From NCBI RefSeq assembly GCF_002904335.1, contig NZ_PPHF01000042.1, positions 1 to 48,310 on the forward strand: a stretch of DNA of 48,310 nucleotides, read 5' to 3'. This DNA is from Amycolatopsis sp. CA-126428. GTDB taxonomy: Bacteria; Actinomycetota; Actinomycetes; Mycobacteriales; Pseudonocardiaceae. The translations under genes and the position numbers were made by a program. The notes under the pieces were generated by a model. The model did not search any database, had not been told where the DNA came from, and was given only the letters and a program-made list of their open reading frames with translations. Shown one piece after another: positions 33,598 to 42,195 of this stretch (position 1 is its first letter; every line of letters starts with the position of its first letter).

Positions 33598-34542
33598 ATG
33601 GCGCGGCCGCGAATTGTGGTGAAGCGACTGGGGAAGTCGTATGGGCAGGTCGATGCGCTGGTCGACGTCTCGCTCGCGGTCGGTGCCGGCTCGGTGCTCG
33701 GTGTGCTGGGGCACAACGGTGCCGGCAAAACGACTCTCGTCGATGTGCTCGCCACCCGTACCCCTCCCAGTACCGGTTCTGCCCGGGTCTGCGGCTGGGA
33801 CGTCGTGCGTTCGGGCCACAGGGTACGTCAGCACATCGGTATGACCAGCCAGTTCGCCGCCGTCGACGACGCCATGTCCGGCTGGGACAACCTCGTGCTG
33901 ATCGGTCGGCTGCTCGGCGCGACCAAACGCCAGGCCCGGGAGCGTGCCGATGCCCTCATCAGCTCGTTCGACCTTCGCGACGCAGCGACGCGGAAAGCGG
34001 TCACCTACTCCGGCGGGATGCGCCGCCGCCTGGACCTCGCAGCGAGCATGGTTGCTCAGCCCGAGGTGTTGTTCCTGGATGAACCGACCACCGGCCTGGA
34101 CCCGGTGAGCCGGACCGACGTGTGGGAGCTCGTCGAAAACCTCGTGGCCCGGGGTACAACCGTCGTGCTCACCACGCAGTACATCGAGGAAGCCGAGCGG
34201 CTGGCCGACCGGGTGGTGCTTCTCGCCGCAGGCCGCGTGGTCGCTTCCGGCACGCCTGAGCGGCTCAAGGCCACCGTGGGAAAGCGGACCGCCACGGTGG
34301 ATCTTGGCAGCCCAGCAGCTGTGCACCGGGCGGCGGCCTTGTTGCGCCGGTACCGGCTGAGCCCGGGACCGATCGGGCCACGGAGCGAGCTGAGCGTGCC
34401 GATCAGGTCGCCGGGTGACATCCCGATGGTCCTGCGGATCTTGGATGCCGACGGCATCGCCGTTCGCGACCTGACCGTGACCGAGCCGACGCTGCACGAT
34501 GTGTATCTGGCGCTGCACCGCGCGGGCTGGACGACCAGGTGA
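33598..34542 (+). CDS. ABC transporter ATP-binding protein, DrrA-like
   Basis: The 314-residue product has Walker A GHNGAGKTT at 38-46, signature YSGGMRRRLDLA, and Walker B LFLDEPTTGLDP, with the C-terminal extension typical of DrrA-type drug exporters. The ATG is 49 nt after the glycosyltransferase and has AAGGGAG upstream. Paired by a GTGA overlap with its permease. Most likely exports the glycosylated product, which also gives self-protection. Confidence 0.95.
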   Translation: MARPRIVVKRLGKSYGQVDALVDVSLAVGAGSVLGVLGHNGAGKTTLVDVLATRTPPSTGSARVCGWDVVRSGHRVRQHIGMTSQFAAVDDAMSGWDNLVLIGRLLGATKRQARERADALISSFDLRDAATRKAVTYSGGMRRRLDLAASMVAQPEVLFLDEPTTGLDPVSRTDVWELVENLVARGTTVVLTTQYIEEAERLADRVVLLAAGRVVASGTPERLKATVGKRTATVDLGSPAAVHRAAALLRRYRLSPGPIGPRSELSVPIRSPGDIPMVLRILDADGIAVRDLTVTEPTLHDVYLALHRAGWTTR

Positions 34543-35441
34543 GCCGCCGCGACCGCGGCGTCACCGAGGCAGGTGTCGACGATACGATTCCGCTGTACGC
34601 GCGTGCGCAGGCCCCCACTCGGCCAGCCGCCAAGCCCGTCGACGTGCCGGTCATCCAGCGGCCCTGGAGAACCTGCGGGTTCATGGCGCAGGTCTGGGTG
34701 CTGACCGGCCGTTCGCTGCGCGCCGTATTCGGAGACGTGCGTCTGGTCGTGTTCGGTGTGCTCCAGCCGGTGGTGTTGCTGCTGCTCTTCAGCCAGGTCT
34801 TCCAAAGCGTGGGCGGGCTGCCCGGTGTGGCGCAGTACCGCGGCTACGTCAACTTCCTCGTGCCGGCCACACTGATCAACATCGCGATGACGACGGCGAT
34901 GGGCTCCGGCGTGGGAGTGCTCGCGGAGATCTACACCGGCTGGATGGGCCGGCTGCGGACGATGCCGGTCTTCCTGATCTCGGTGCTGGTCGCCAGGACT
35001 CTTGCGGACGCGGTGCGGTTGGCCGCACAGCTGGTGGCGACGGTGGCGGTCGCGGTCGCCGTACTGGGGTTCCGCCCCGGTGACGCGCTCGGGATGGTCG
35101 GCGCGATCGGGCTGGCGTTGCTGGTGGGATGGGGACTCAGCTGGGTGTTCGTGGCGATTGCCACCTGGCAGCGCAAGCCCGAGACCATGCAGGCGGTGTC
35201 TTTCATCGTGATGTTCCCGTTGATGTTTGGGTCCAGCGCGTACATGCCGCCGGCAGCCATGCCGACGTGGATGCGTGTGGTGGCCACGATCAACCCCGTG
35301 ACGTATGCGATCGACGCGACCCGCTGTCTCGCTCTCGGCCGGCCGGTCGGTGCGGCCTTGGTTCTCGCGGTGGCGCTTGTCGCAGTCACCGCTTCACTCG
35401 GCGCTGTTGCGGCGGCCCGCAACGTCCGTCGAAATCGCTGA
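34539..35441 (+). CDS. ABC-2 type transporter permease, DrrB-like
   Basis: The 300-residue product has a roughly 50-residue cytoplasmic N-terminus and about six hydrophobic segments (for example the VVFGVLQPVVLLLLFSQVF, LVATVAVAVAVLGF and ALVLAVALVAVTASLGAVAA regions), as in DrrB. The segment MFPLMFGSSAYMPPAAMPTWMR matches the conserved ABC-2 membrane block. GTG start within the stop of the ATPase gene. It is the last gene of the PKS operon; no clear terminator hairpin was found after it, and the IS remnant begins 126 nt downstream. Confidence 0.94.
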   Translation: MSRRDRGVTEAGVDDTIPLYARAQAPTRPAAKPVDVPVIQRPWRTCGFMAQVWVLTGRSLRAVFGDVRLVVFGVLQPVVLLLLFSQVFQSVGGLPGVAQYRGYVNFLVPATLINIAMTTAMGSGVGVLAEIYTGWMGRLRTMPVFLISVLVARTLADAVRLAAQLVATVAVAVAVLGFRPGDALGMVGAIGLALLVGWGLSWVFVAIATWQRKPETMQAVSFIVMFPLMFGSSAYMPPAAMPTWMRVVATINPVTYAIDATRCLALGRPVGAALVLAVALVAVTASLGAVAAARNVRRNR

Positions 35442-35566
35442 TCCGAGGTAGACACTTGGCACGTGGAGACCGCAATTGTTTTTGTGCTGACTTGCGGGAG
35501 CCTCGTGGCGGCGGCCACCCGGCTTTCGGGGCGGGTCGTCGCCTCCAGTGCCTGTATCGAAGTCAG

Positions 35567-35995
35567 TCAGCGCCTTTCGTTGATGGCTGCGATGGGGACG
35601 GTGGCTTCCTAGCGTTCGGTGAGCTCGTAGCGATTGACTACCCCACGGTGGCGTTTGAGCCGGTTGATGCCGCCCTTCACCGCATGACGCTGCTTGTAGA
35701 TCCCGGGGTCGAAGGACGGTGGCCGGCCGTCCTTCGACCCCTTGGCCTTGCGGTGCATGTCCTGGTCGGCTTCGCTCAGGATGGTCGCCTCGATTCCGCG
35801 CTTGCGCAGGTGAGCCCGGTTGGCCTTCCAGGTGTAGGCCTTGTCCGCCGGCACCCGTTCCGGACGCGTCCGCGGCCGCCCACCACCGGCCGATCGGGGC
35901 ACCCGAATTCCGGCCACGACCGGAATGACCTGCGGGCTGTCGCCCGGCTGCCGGGCGTTCAGCACGATCGACAACCGCTTCTGCTCTGATCGCAC
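35567..35995 (-). pseudogene. IS5-family transposase remnant
   Basis: The minus strand encodes the C-terminal part of a transposase of the IS5 type: GRPRTRPERVPADKAYTW, NRAHLRKRGIEATI, then GRPPSFDPGIYKQRHAVKGG and INRLKRHRGVVNRYELTER. An in-frame TAG occurs after TER where family members have Tyr; reading on gives EATVPIAAINERR and a TGA at 35567-35569, the expected C-terminus. The N-terminal half is missing, and no terminal inverted repeats were found. Thus it is a dead, truncated element directly beyond the PKS operon. Confidence 0.85.
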
Positions 35996-36093
35996 CTCAT
36001 TATCCGCTGAGATCGCGGTAGCTGAACGACGTGTTGGTCACGACCTGCCCCGGATGGGTGACTGCAACGATCTGGGCCGTACGAGGGAGAAGC

Positions 36094-37116
36094 TCAGTCG
36101 TTCTCGCGGGATGCCGGATCGTCACGGATGTCGTTGTCTGTGACCCGTCTGCGCAGTTCCGCAGGTTGGCGGGCACGCAACGTTCTCCACTCGCGCTCGG
36201 AGTGCCAAACGGCCACGCTCACGGCTGTCAGGCACACGATAAGGACGATGGCCAACCCAGCGAATGCGGCGGGGTGGCCGAGTACCGCCAGGAGTTCTCC
36301 AAGTTTTTCGAACGAGATGCTCGCCGGAGCGGTCGAGGGTGGAGGGCAGGCGTGCGGAGCGGTACATACCGGCGGAGACACATCCTTTTCTGCCGCGGAC
36401 CGCACAACGACGCAGGCCACACAGATCGCCAGCAGCGAAACCCCAAGACCCGTGAGGCGACTGGCGAGACTGGCTGGCTCGCGCAGGCGGGTGGTACCTC
36501 GGTGGATGTGCACGCTGGCTGTTGCCGGAGCGCAGTCGATGTAGGCGCCGATCTCGGTGGGAGTCCAGCCCTGCGCGTGCCGGAGGTACACGGCGACTGC
36601 CTGCCGGTGAGGAAGGTGGCGCAAATCCGTCATCACGCGCCGTGCCTCGAGGACATCGTCGAGGTCGGGATGAGGCGTCAGGCTGGACCAGCGAACCGAG
36701 CTGCTGTCGAGCAGGCTTTCCGATGTGAGGCCGGACTGCCGATGCTGATGAGCGGCACCGATCTTGCCGACCATGCGGCGGGCCACGGTGAATAACCAGG
36801 CGGGCGGGTTCTCGATGGTGTCGAGCGAGCCAATCATGGCTGCAAAGGCTTCGTGCACCACTGCTTCAGCGTCGAGCAGGGACTCTGACATGCCGTGGCT
36901 GTGGCCGAGGCTGCGCACGAACCCCAGCAGCCGAACCGCATAAGCGCGATACAGCGAATCGACAAGGTGTTTCCCCGCCTCGCCTGCTCCTTTCACATCA
37001 CAACAAGGGCAGGTCGCGCCGGCGGCACGATGGAGGGCCTCGCACTCGCGACACCGCACCAGATCGGGCGTGCTGAGTGCCGGAGGATTTCCGGCGCAGG
37101 GCCACTGCTCAATCAC
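36094..37116 (-). CDS. ECF-type sigma factor with zinc-ribbon N-terminus and C-terminal membrane segments
   Basis: The product is about 340 residues. The N-terminal 60 residues hold a CRECEALHRAAGATCPCC cluster (C-x2-C and C-x-C-C) suggesting a zinc ribbon. Region 2 covers LYRAYAVRLLGFVRSLG to PPAWLFTVARRMVGK; region 4 covers LRHLPHRQAVAVYLRHAQG and TEIGAYIDCAPATASVHI. Two hydrophobic segments follow (GVSLLAICVACVVV and AAFAGLAIVLIVCLTAVSVAVW), so the protein may be held at the membrane without a separate anti-sigma factor. GTG 37116 overlaps the stop of the small gene upstream (GTGA), which is why it is chosen over GTG 37161. Direction opposes the flanking P450s. Confidence 0.8.
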   Translation of the reverse strand: MIEQWPCAGNPPALSTPDLVRCRECEALHRAAGATCPCCDVKGAGEAGKHLVDSLYRAYAVRLLGFVRSLGHSHGMSESLLDAEAVVHEAFAAMIGSLDTIENPPAWLFTVARRMVGKIGAAHQHRQSGLTSESLLDSSSVRWSSLTPHPDLDDVLEARRVMTDLRHLPHRQAVAVYLRHAQGWTPTEIGAYIDCAPATASVHIHRGTTRLREPASLASRLTGLGVSLLAICVACVVVRSAAEKDVSPPVCTAPHACPPPSTAPASISFEKLGELLAVLGHPAAFAGLAIVLIVCLTAVSVAVWHSEREWRTLRARQPAELRRRVTDNDIRDDPASREND

Positions 37117-37328
37117 GACCGCGCCAACCCACGATCGGTGACGGGGACCCGCACCCCGCACGCATCCCGCTCCTGTCCGGCGACCTCCACGCTCACGGAC
37201 GTCGCCACCGTGACCCGGGCAAGCTCGATCCGGCTTCTCAACACGATCCGCTGCGCGAACGCGTCGGCCATAATCGTTACTGCTCGGGCGCAGGTAACCA
37301 CCAGACCAATCATCACGGCATCTGTCAC
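37113..37328 (-). CDS. Small protein coupled to the sigma factor gene
   Basis: The GTG at 37328 has GGGAGG five to six nt upstream, and the 71-residue frame ends in a GTGA overlap with the sigma factor gene, both signs of a real gene. The N-terminus is hydrophobic (TDAVMIGLVVTCARAVTIMADAF), possibly one short membrane segment, followed by RIELARVTVATSVSVEVAGQ and a charged end. Function unknown. A sensor or modulator of the sigma factor is possible. Confidence 0.6.
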   Translation of the reverse strand: MTDAVMIGLVVTCARAVTIMADAFAQRIVLRSRIELARVTVATSVSVEVAGQERDACGVRVPVTDRGLARS

Positions 37329-37431
37329 GACCGCCGCCTCCCTGTCTACTGCGGCCGCCGTCTCAAGGTGACCGTTCTACCACCTATGTGTCGAGTCCAC
37401 TACAAACCCTTTACCGGTTCAGTCAGATCGA

Positions 37432-37935
37432 TCATCGGGCAGCTTCGTTCAACCGGGCCCGCGTCTCCTCAGGCAGCAGCACGGCGACCCGTTCCACTAG
37501 CCTCGCCTCGCCGCGGTCCAGCGCCGACCGCGCAGCCAGCCCAGCAGCTCGGCGCGGAACATGCTCAGAGCAGCGCTCGACCTCGGTCGCCTCGTTGACC
37601 AGCCAGTCCGTGGCCTCGGTCTGGTCGGCGACTGAGCACTCGGTGAACCCGAAGAACTCGCGGATCTGCGCGCGGTGCCACTCTTGCGTCCGGCGCGTCC
37701 GGCGCGTCCGGCGCGTCCAGCCGTAGGAGCCGAGCTCGGCGGCCGGAACCGTGACCTGCTTGGCCACGAACTCCACCACCTGGTCCGGCAACTCCAGTCG
37801 GCATGCAGGAACCGGCCCAGCCGGGAGTAGAACCGCGCCAGCAGCCCGAACGCCAACGCGTTCCACCCCCGCTTCCCCTCGACGAGGCCGACCTCGTCGT
37901 CGGAAAGGGGTCCGGTGCTCGATCAGCTCGTCCTA
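37432..37935 (-). pseudogene. Tn3-family transposase N-terminal remnant (DUF4158), frameshifted
   Basis: The minus strand encodes in one frame EVGLVEGKRGWNALAFGLL and ARFYSRLGRFLHADW, then after a frameshift near 37795 ELPDQVVEFVAKQVTVPAAEL, EWHRAQIREFFGFTECSVAD and TDWLVNEATEVE. Together these match the DUF4158 N-terminal domain of Tn3-type transposases. It stops at 37432 and the large catalytic part is absent. A 9-bp repeat at 37691-37717 has inserted Arg-Thr-Arg units where intact homologues read WxGRT. It lies 276 nt before P450 copy 2. Confidence 0.8.
37691..37717. repeat. Three tandem copies of a 9-bp unit
   Basis: CGGCGCGTC is repeated three times without change (37691, 37700, 37709), with a partial copy before. 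It lies inside the Tn3 transposase remnant and expands a WTxRT motif. Replication slippage in unconstrained DNA is the simple explanation. Confidence 0.8.
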
Positions 37936-38139
37936 CTCCAAGGCACGCGCGCAGGCTAACGCCGCCTCGAAAACGACCATAACCATCCTACTCAGATCGA
38001 ATGGCGGCTCATGACACCGTCCCTGATAGCAGGCCAACCCGCGCGGAGGCGCCCGTATCTAAGGCTGCTGCTGCGAGGGTGTCGAACCCGCGAGGGCAGC
38101 AGTCCGCGTCTGGGATGTGGTAAGGGCCACACTATACGT

Positions 38140-38172
38140 AAGTGACGTGGACGTGTCACTTGACGATAGGGT
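38140..38172 (+). promoter_or_regulatory. Palindromic operator and -10 element before P450 gene 2
   Basis: AAGTGAC (38140-38146) and GTCACTT (38155-38161) are perfect inverted arms with an 8-nt centre. TAGGGT (38167-38172) follows after 5 nt. This is the same arrangement as before P450 gene 1, with the words TCAGCAAG and CTGGAGTTGCCC again conserved downstream. The shared design implies common control. Confidence 0.65.
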
Positions 38173-38211
38173 CTGAGACGTCAGCAAGACCCTCGCTTCC
38201 TGGAGTTGCCC

Positions 38212-39420
38212 ATGTCGGCCGACACCGCGGATCTGCCTCAGCTGCCCTTCGAACGCCCGGCCGTCCTCGACATCGGCCCTATCTGGGCTGAGCTGCGCGC
38301 CCGCCACCCGATCACCCCGGTCGTGACCCCGGCCGGCGATCCGGCCTGGCTAGTCACTGGCTATCTCGAAGCGAAGACGCTGTTCAGCGATCCGCGCCTG
38401 GGCCGCTCCCACCGCGAACCGGAGACGGCGTCGCGGATCTCCAACTCCGGCTTCAACGGTGGCCCGGTCGGCAGTTTCGAGGGCGAGCCCGCTTTCAACG
38501 CCCGACTGCGCCGGGTGCTGGTGCCCTCGTTCTCCGCGCGCCGGATGCGAAGCCTCGAAGAAGGCATGCAGGGGCTGACCGACAGCCTGCTGGACGACAT
38601 GGTCGACGCCGGTCGTGGCGGAAAAACCGTCGACCTGCACGAACACCTCTCCCTGCCGCTTCCCATCTACGTGATCTGCCAGCTGCTGGGGGTGCCCTAC
38701 AGCGAACGCGACTACTTCAAGGACCTCTCCGAGCGCTCCGCCACGATGACCGGCGACGACCCGTTCACCGCGATCATTGAACTGCTCGCCTACGCCGGCG
38801 AACTCGCCGAGGTCAAGCGGCAGAATCCCGGCCAGGACGTCATCACCGACCTCGTGCAGGCGCAACGCGACGATCCCAACTTCACGACAGACGAGCTGAC
38901 CCAGATCGTCGCCGGCGTCCTCTTCGCCGGGCACGAGACCACGGTCAACCGCATCAGCATCGGCGCCCTGCTGCTGCTGGAAAACCCATTAGCGCGCCAG
39001 CGGTTGATCGGCGAACCCGCGGCTCGGCCGCGAATCGTCGAGGAGATCCTACGGCTGGCCGCGCCGGAAAACTTCGGCCTCGCCCGCTACGCCCGCGAAG
39101 ACATCGTCATCGGCGACACCACGATCGAGGCCGGCGACGCAGTCATCATCTCCACCCTGGCCGGCAACCGCGACACGACGGCGTTTCCCGACGCCGAAAC
39201 CCTGGACCCAAGCCGGCCTGTCGCCCCCGCGCACCTCAGCTTCGGGCACGGGGCGCACTACTGCATCGGCGCCAGTTTGGCCCGTACCGAATTGCGGGTC
39301 GCGTTGACGTCCCTGTTCACCCGGATTCCCGATCTGCGGCTCGCGGTCGACGTCGGCGAGCTGCGCCTGCACACCGAACGACTCACCGGCGGCCTGCACG
39401 AACTCCCGGTCACCTGGTAG
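38212..39420 (+). CDS. Cytochrome P450 (CYP), copy 2, paralogue of the gene at 19354
   Basis: The 402-residue product has the same length as copy 1 and is about 80% identical by eye, including an unbroken stretch over RISNSGFNGGPVGSFEGEP and AFNARLRRVLVPSFSA. I-helix AGHETT, EEILRLAAPENF, and heme loop SFGHGAHYCIG with Cys351 are intact. The ATG at 38212 has the same CTGGAG leader as copy 1. It lies beyond the transposon remnants and 32 nt before a third P450, with which it forms an operon. Probable oxidation of the PKS product or a close analogue. Confidence 0.95.
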   Translation: MSADTADLPQLPFERPAVLDIGPIWAELRARHPITPVVTPAGDPAWLVTGYLEAKTLFSDPRLGRSHREPETASRISNSGFNGGPVGSFEGEPAFNARLRRVLVPSFSARRMRSLEEGMQGLTDSLLDDMVDAGRGGKTVDLHEHLSLPLPIYVICQLLGVPYSERDYFKDLSERSATMTGDDPFTAIIELLAYAGELAEVKRQNPGQDVITDLVQAQRDDPNFTTDELTQIVAGVLFAGHETTVNRISIGALLLLENPLARQRLIGEPAARPRIVEEILRLAAPENFGLARYAREDIVIGDTTIEAGDAVIISTLAGNRDTTAFPDAETLDPSRPVAPAHLSFGHGAHYCIGASLARTELRVALTSLFTRIPDLRLAVDVGELRLHTERLTGGLHELPVTW

Positions 39421-39452
39421 CTGGTTCCCCGTCATCTCGGTCAGGAGAGCTG

Positions 39453-40631
39453 ATGACCGTCACCCACGAGCTGTTCACCGGCGGATTCTGGCGCGATCCC
39501 TACCCGGCCTACACCGAGTTGCGAGATGCCGCGCCGGTGTACCGCACCGAGCAGGCGGGCACCACGGTCTGGGTGCTCAGCCGGTATGTCGACGTCCGGG
39601 CCGCGCTGGCCGACCCTCGCTTGTCCAAGGACGCGCGCTACCTGCTGCCGCCCGAGCAGCGGGCCGCCACCGCGAGCCCGTCGGTGGAGATGATGGTGTT
39701 GATGGACCCGCCGGATCACACCCGGCTGCGCAGGCTGGTTTCGCGGGTCTTCACCGCCCGCCGCATGGAAGGGCTGCGCCCTCGCGTGCGGCAGCTCAGC
39801 CACGAACTCGTCGACGCGCTCCCGCGCACCGGCCGCGTCGACATCCTGCGTGAGTACGCCTTCCTGCTGCCGGTGCTGGTGATCTGCGAGCTGCTCGGCG
39901 TGCCGGCCGAGGACCGCGACGACTTCGCGGCCTGGTCGAATGTGGTCGTCGACGACTCGACTCGCGACGAGTCGATGGAGGCGATGGGCAAACTGCAGGT
40001 CTACCTGTCGGAGCTGATCGAGGCGAAACGAACACAGCCGGATGACGCTCTGATCAGTGCGCTGATCAGCGACTCCGACGAGGACAAGCTTTCGCGCTCC
40101 GAACTTGTCGCGATGTCGGTGATGCTGCTGATCGCCGGGCACGAGACCACGATCAACCTGATCGGCAACGGTCTTCTCGCCCTGCTGACCCATCCGGAGC
40201 AGCTCGCTCAGGTGCGCGAGAACCCCGATCTGATGCCGGCTGCGGTGGAAGAGTTCCTACGGTGGGACTCCCCGGTGCACTCCCTGAGCACCTTCTACAC
40301 AACCGAGGACGTCGAATACTCAGGCGGAAGGATTCCCGGCGGGTCCGTGGTCCGGTTGTCTCTCGCGGCCGCCAACCGCGATCCGGACCGTTTCCCGGAT
40401 GCCGAAGAGCTACGATTCGACCGCGTCGAATCCGGACACCTTGCCTTCTCCCACGGTCTGCATTACTGCCTGGGCGCCCAGCTCGCGCGGGTGGAGGGGC
40501 AGGAGGCAATCCAGACGCTGATTGCGGCCAAACCGGGCTTGGCGCTGGCGGTGCCCAGTGACGAGCTGATCTATCGGCACAGTCAGGTTGTGCGCGGCCT
40601 GAAAGAACTGCCGGTCACTTTCGGCACTTGA
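39453..40631 (+). CDS. Cytochrome P450 (CYP), third gene, different subfamily
   Basis: The 392-residue product shows I-helix AGHETT, an ExxR in EEFLRWDSP, and heme loop AFSHGLHYCLG with Cys at 339. Unlike the other two it begins FTGGFWRDPYPAYTELRDAAPVYRT and has the common CYP107-type N-terminal layout. The ATG has AGGAGAG six nt upstream and the gene follows copy 2 by 32 nt. Like its neighbours it needs outside redox partners. It probably acts after, or in parallel with, the copy 2 enzyme. Confidence 0.95.
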   Translation: MTVTHELFTGGFWRDPYPAYTELRDAAPVYRTEQAGTTVWVLSRYVDVRAALADPRLSKDARYLLPPEQRAATASPSVEMMVLMDPPDHTRLRRLVSRVFTARRMEGLRPRVRQLSHELVDALPRTGRVDILREYAFLLPVLVICELLGVPAEDRDDFAAWSNVVVDDSTRDESMEAMGKLQVYLSELIEAKRTQPDDALISALISDSDEDKLSRSELVAMSVMLLIAGHETTINLIGNGLLALLTHPEQLAQVRENPDLMPAAVEEFLRWDSPVHSLSTFYTTEDVEYSGGRIPGGSVVRLSLAAANRDPDRFPDAEELRFDRVESGHLAFSHGLHYCLGAQLARVEGQEAIQTLIAAKPGLALAVPSDELIYRHSQVVRGLKELPVTFGT

Positions 40632-40972
40632 CCCACCTCTCTTGCTTTCATGGAGCGCCGTGCCGGCATGCTCGGACGCTCTGGTCGAAGTGTGCTGCCG
40701 CGAGGATCGGCTGAGCTTCATTTTGGTGTTGTCGCCGAGGATGATTCATCGGCACCACCGGAAGGGCGCGACCCGGCTGCAGCGTTCTGACGGCAGCTAC
40801 TTTCCTGAGTTAACACACCGCGGTCGCAATGCGAGTGACATCGTGGCCGAGTCGTCAGCGACTGGCACTCTGTCCTTATCTATCACCGCGGTGGGACGCC
40901 GATGACGACTGGCGCCCACCGCGGCCCTGGTTCTCGACTGACGTCGATGCGGTCGACGAGTTCGGCGTTATG
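40632..40972. other. Intergenic region with one strong hairpin, no gene seen
   Basis: Between the third P450 and the convergent secreted-protein gene no frame with good codon bias or ribosome site is seen. The notable structure is the hairpin at 40886-40924. Confidence 0.6.
40886..40924 (-). terminator. Hairpin terminator downstream of the secreted-protein gene
   Basis: CCGCGGTGGGACGCC (40886-40900) pairs with GGCGCCCACCGCGG (40911-40924) over 14 bp with one bulged A and a 10-nt loop. It lies 49 nt past the stop of the minus-strand gene and may also stop read-through from the P450 operon. Confidence 0.65.
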
Positions 40973-41398
40973 TCACGAAATCTGCACCAGGTACACCGAC
41001 GCAGTGCCAGCGCCTTCGGGACCGGCGACGTGCACCAGTTGCCCGCCGGCGGACAACGGCAGCATGCGTGTCCGGTAGGTGCCCGTCGGGCCGCCGACGT
41101 AACCGAGCTCGGTGCCGTTCACGTAAGTGTCGAAGAATGCTGTTCCGGTGACGGTGTATTCGATCACGTACGAGCCCGCCGTGGGCGTGCTCGCCTCGAA
41201 CGATGCGGGACCGTCGACGTAACCGAGTAACTGTCGGAACGATTCCGACGTCGCTGTCAACGATGGGTCGCCGGTGGCGGTCAGCCTTGTCGCTGACGCT
41301 GTTCCCGCCGACGCCACGCAGACCGTGGTCACGGCGATAGCCGCCGCCAGCGCCGCCGCAGCAGTCCTGGCGTGTCGGTGTGCAGGCACGAGTTTCAC
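40973..41398 (-). CDS. Small secreted protein of unknown function
   Basis: The product is about 140 residues. It has a basic N-terminus (PAHRHARTA), a hydrophobic core AAALAAAIAVTTVCVASAG and a likely signal peptidase site after ASA. The mature part is about 100 residues and rich in Gly, Thr and Val (YVIEYTVTGTAFFDTYVNGTELGYVGGP), suggesting a small beta sandwich. No family is recognised. A GTG at 41398 opens the frame, but the GTG at 41389 is better placed behind GGAAGG. It is monocistronic with a hairpin terminator. Confidence 0.7.
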   Translation of the reverse strand: MKLVPAHRHARTAAAALAAAIAVTTVCVASAGTASATRLTATGDPSLTATSESFRQLLGYVDGPASFEASTPTAGSYVIEYTVTGTAFFDTYVNGTELGYVGGPTGTYRTRMLPLSAGGQLVHVAGPEGAGTASVYLVQIS

Positions 41399-42195
41399 CT
41401 TCCGTCGATTTCCACTTGAGGTTGGACACGGTTGTCTGACCGCGTATCTGCTTAATGTGTCTCCATAAACCTCCTTTCAGCATGTTTGTGGTGACCGTCC
41501 AGTTGTCTCAGGCCTGGAAGTCATGATGTTGATCTCGATGCGCCAAGAGTGGCAGATAGGCGCGCGCCCGTAACCGCCGCAACGGTCCGGGCCATTTGTG
41601 CTCGTCCGCCGCGCGTGGCGTCCGTGTGAGCAACCTTGGCGCGTACGGTTACCAGTTTTGCCCAAATTAGTGCGCGCCATCGATACTAAGGTCTTCTTGT
41701 GGCCATGTCACCGTCAGAACGGGTCAATTTTCGATGGCAGACCAAGGATGCCCGATCGGTCACCGAAGACGGCCTTGAATGCCAACGGCGCCGACGGTAA
41801 TCCGCGCATCGCCGTGTCAGGACAGCGAAGCCGCGCGCGGACGTAGCGTTCGAGCGCGATGTACCGCTTCCCTCGTAGCTGGGGCGACCGGATCGAGGTC
41901 ACCGCAGAGGGAGGCATCACCCGGATGCGCGAGAGCCTTGTCCGCAATGCGGAAGCCACTGCGAAGCGGTGTTCACCCTGACCCAAGGCTGATCCTGTGG
42001 CGACATCTTGGTCGGTAAACTGGTCCGAGGGAACGTCGCACACGACGCTACGGCAGGGAAGGCGATTTAGGCCCGCGTCAGCAGCTACCCCTGTAGTCGA
42101 GACGCCTGCCGGCCGTGGCGTCGTGAATCGACGAGCGGATCGATGGTGCCCGGAGCGGCGATCGGCGGCGTCCGTTGCACTTGCCGCACTGATAG
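41399..42195. other. About 800 nt without an identifiable gene
   Basis: Third-position GC is lower than in surrounding genes and frames are short. A minus-strand frame at 41714-42043 (109 codons, containing RSPQLRGKRYIALERYVRAR) has no good start site or recognised family. Another at 41477-41680 is equally weak. The stretch may be a decayed segment between the secreted-protein gene and the TetR gene. The promoter of the secreted-protein gene must lie in its left part but was not located. Confidence 0.45.

Noticed and set aside
41714..42043. 109-codon minus-strand frame as a gene
   Set aside because: No ribosome site, mixed codon bias and no recognised family; recorded only as part of the non-coding stretch.
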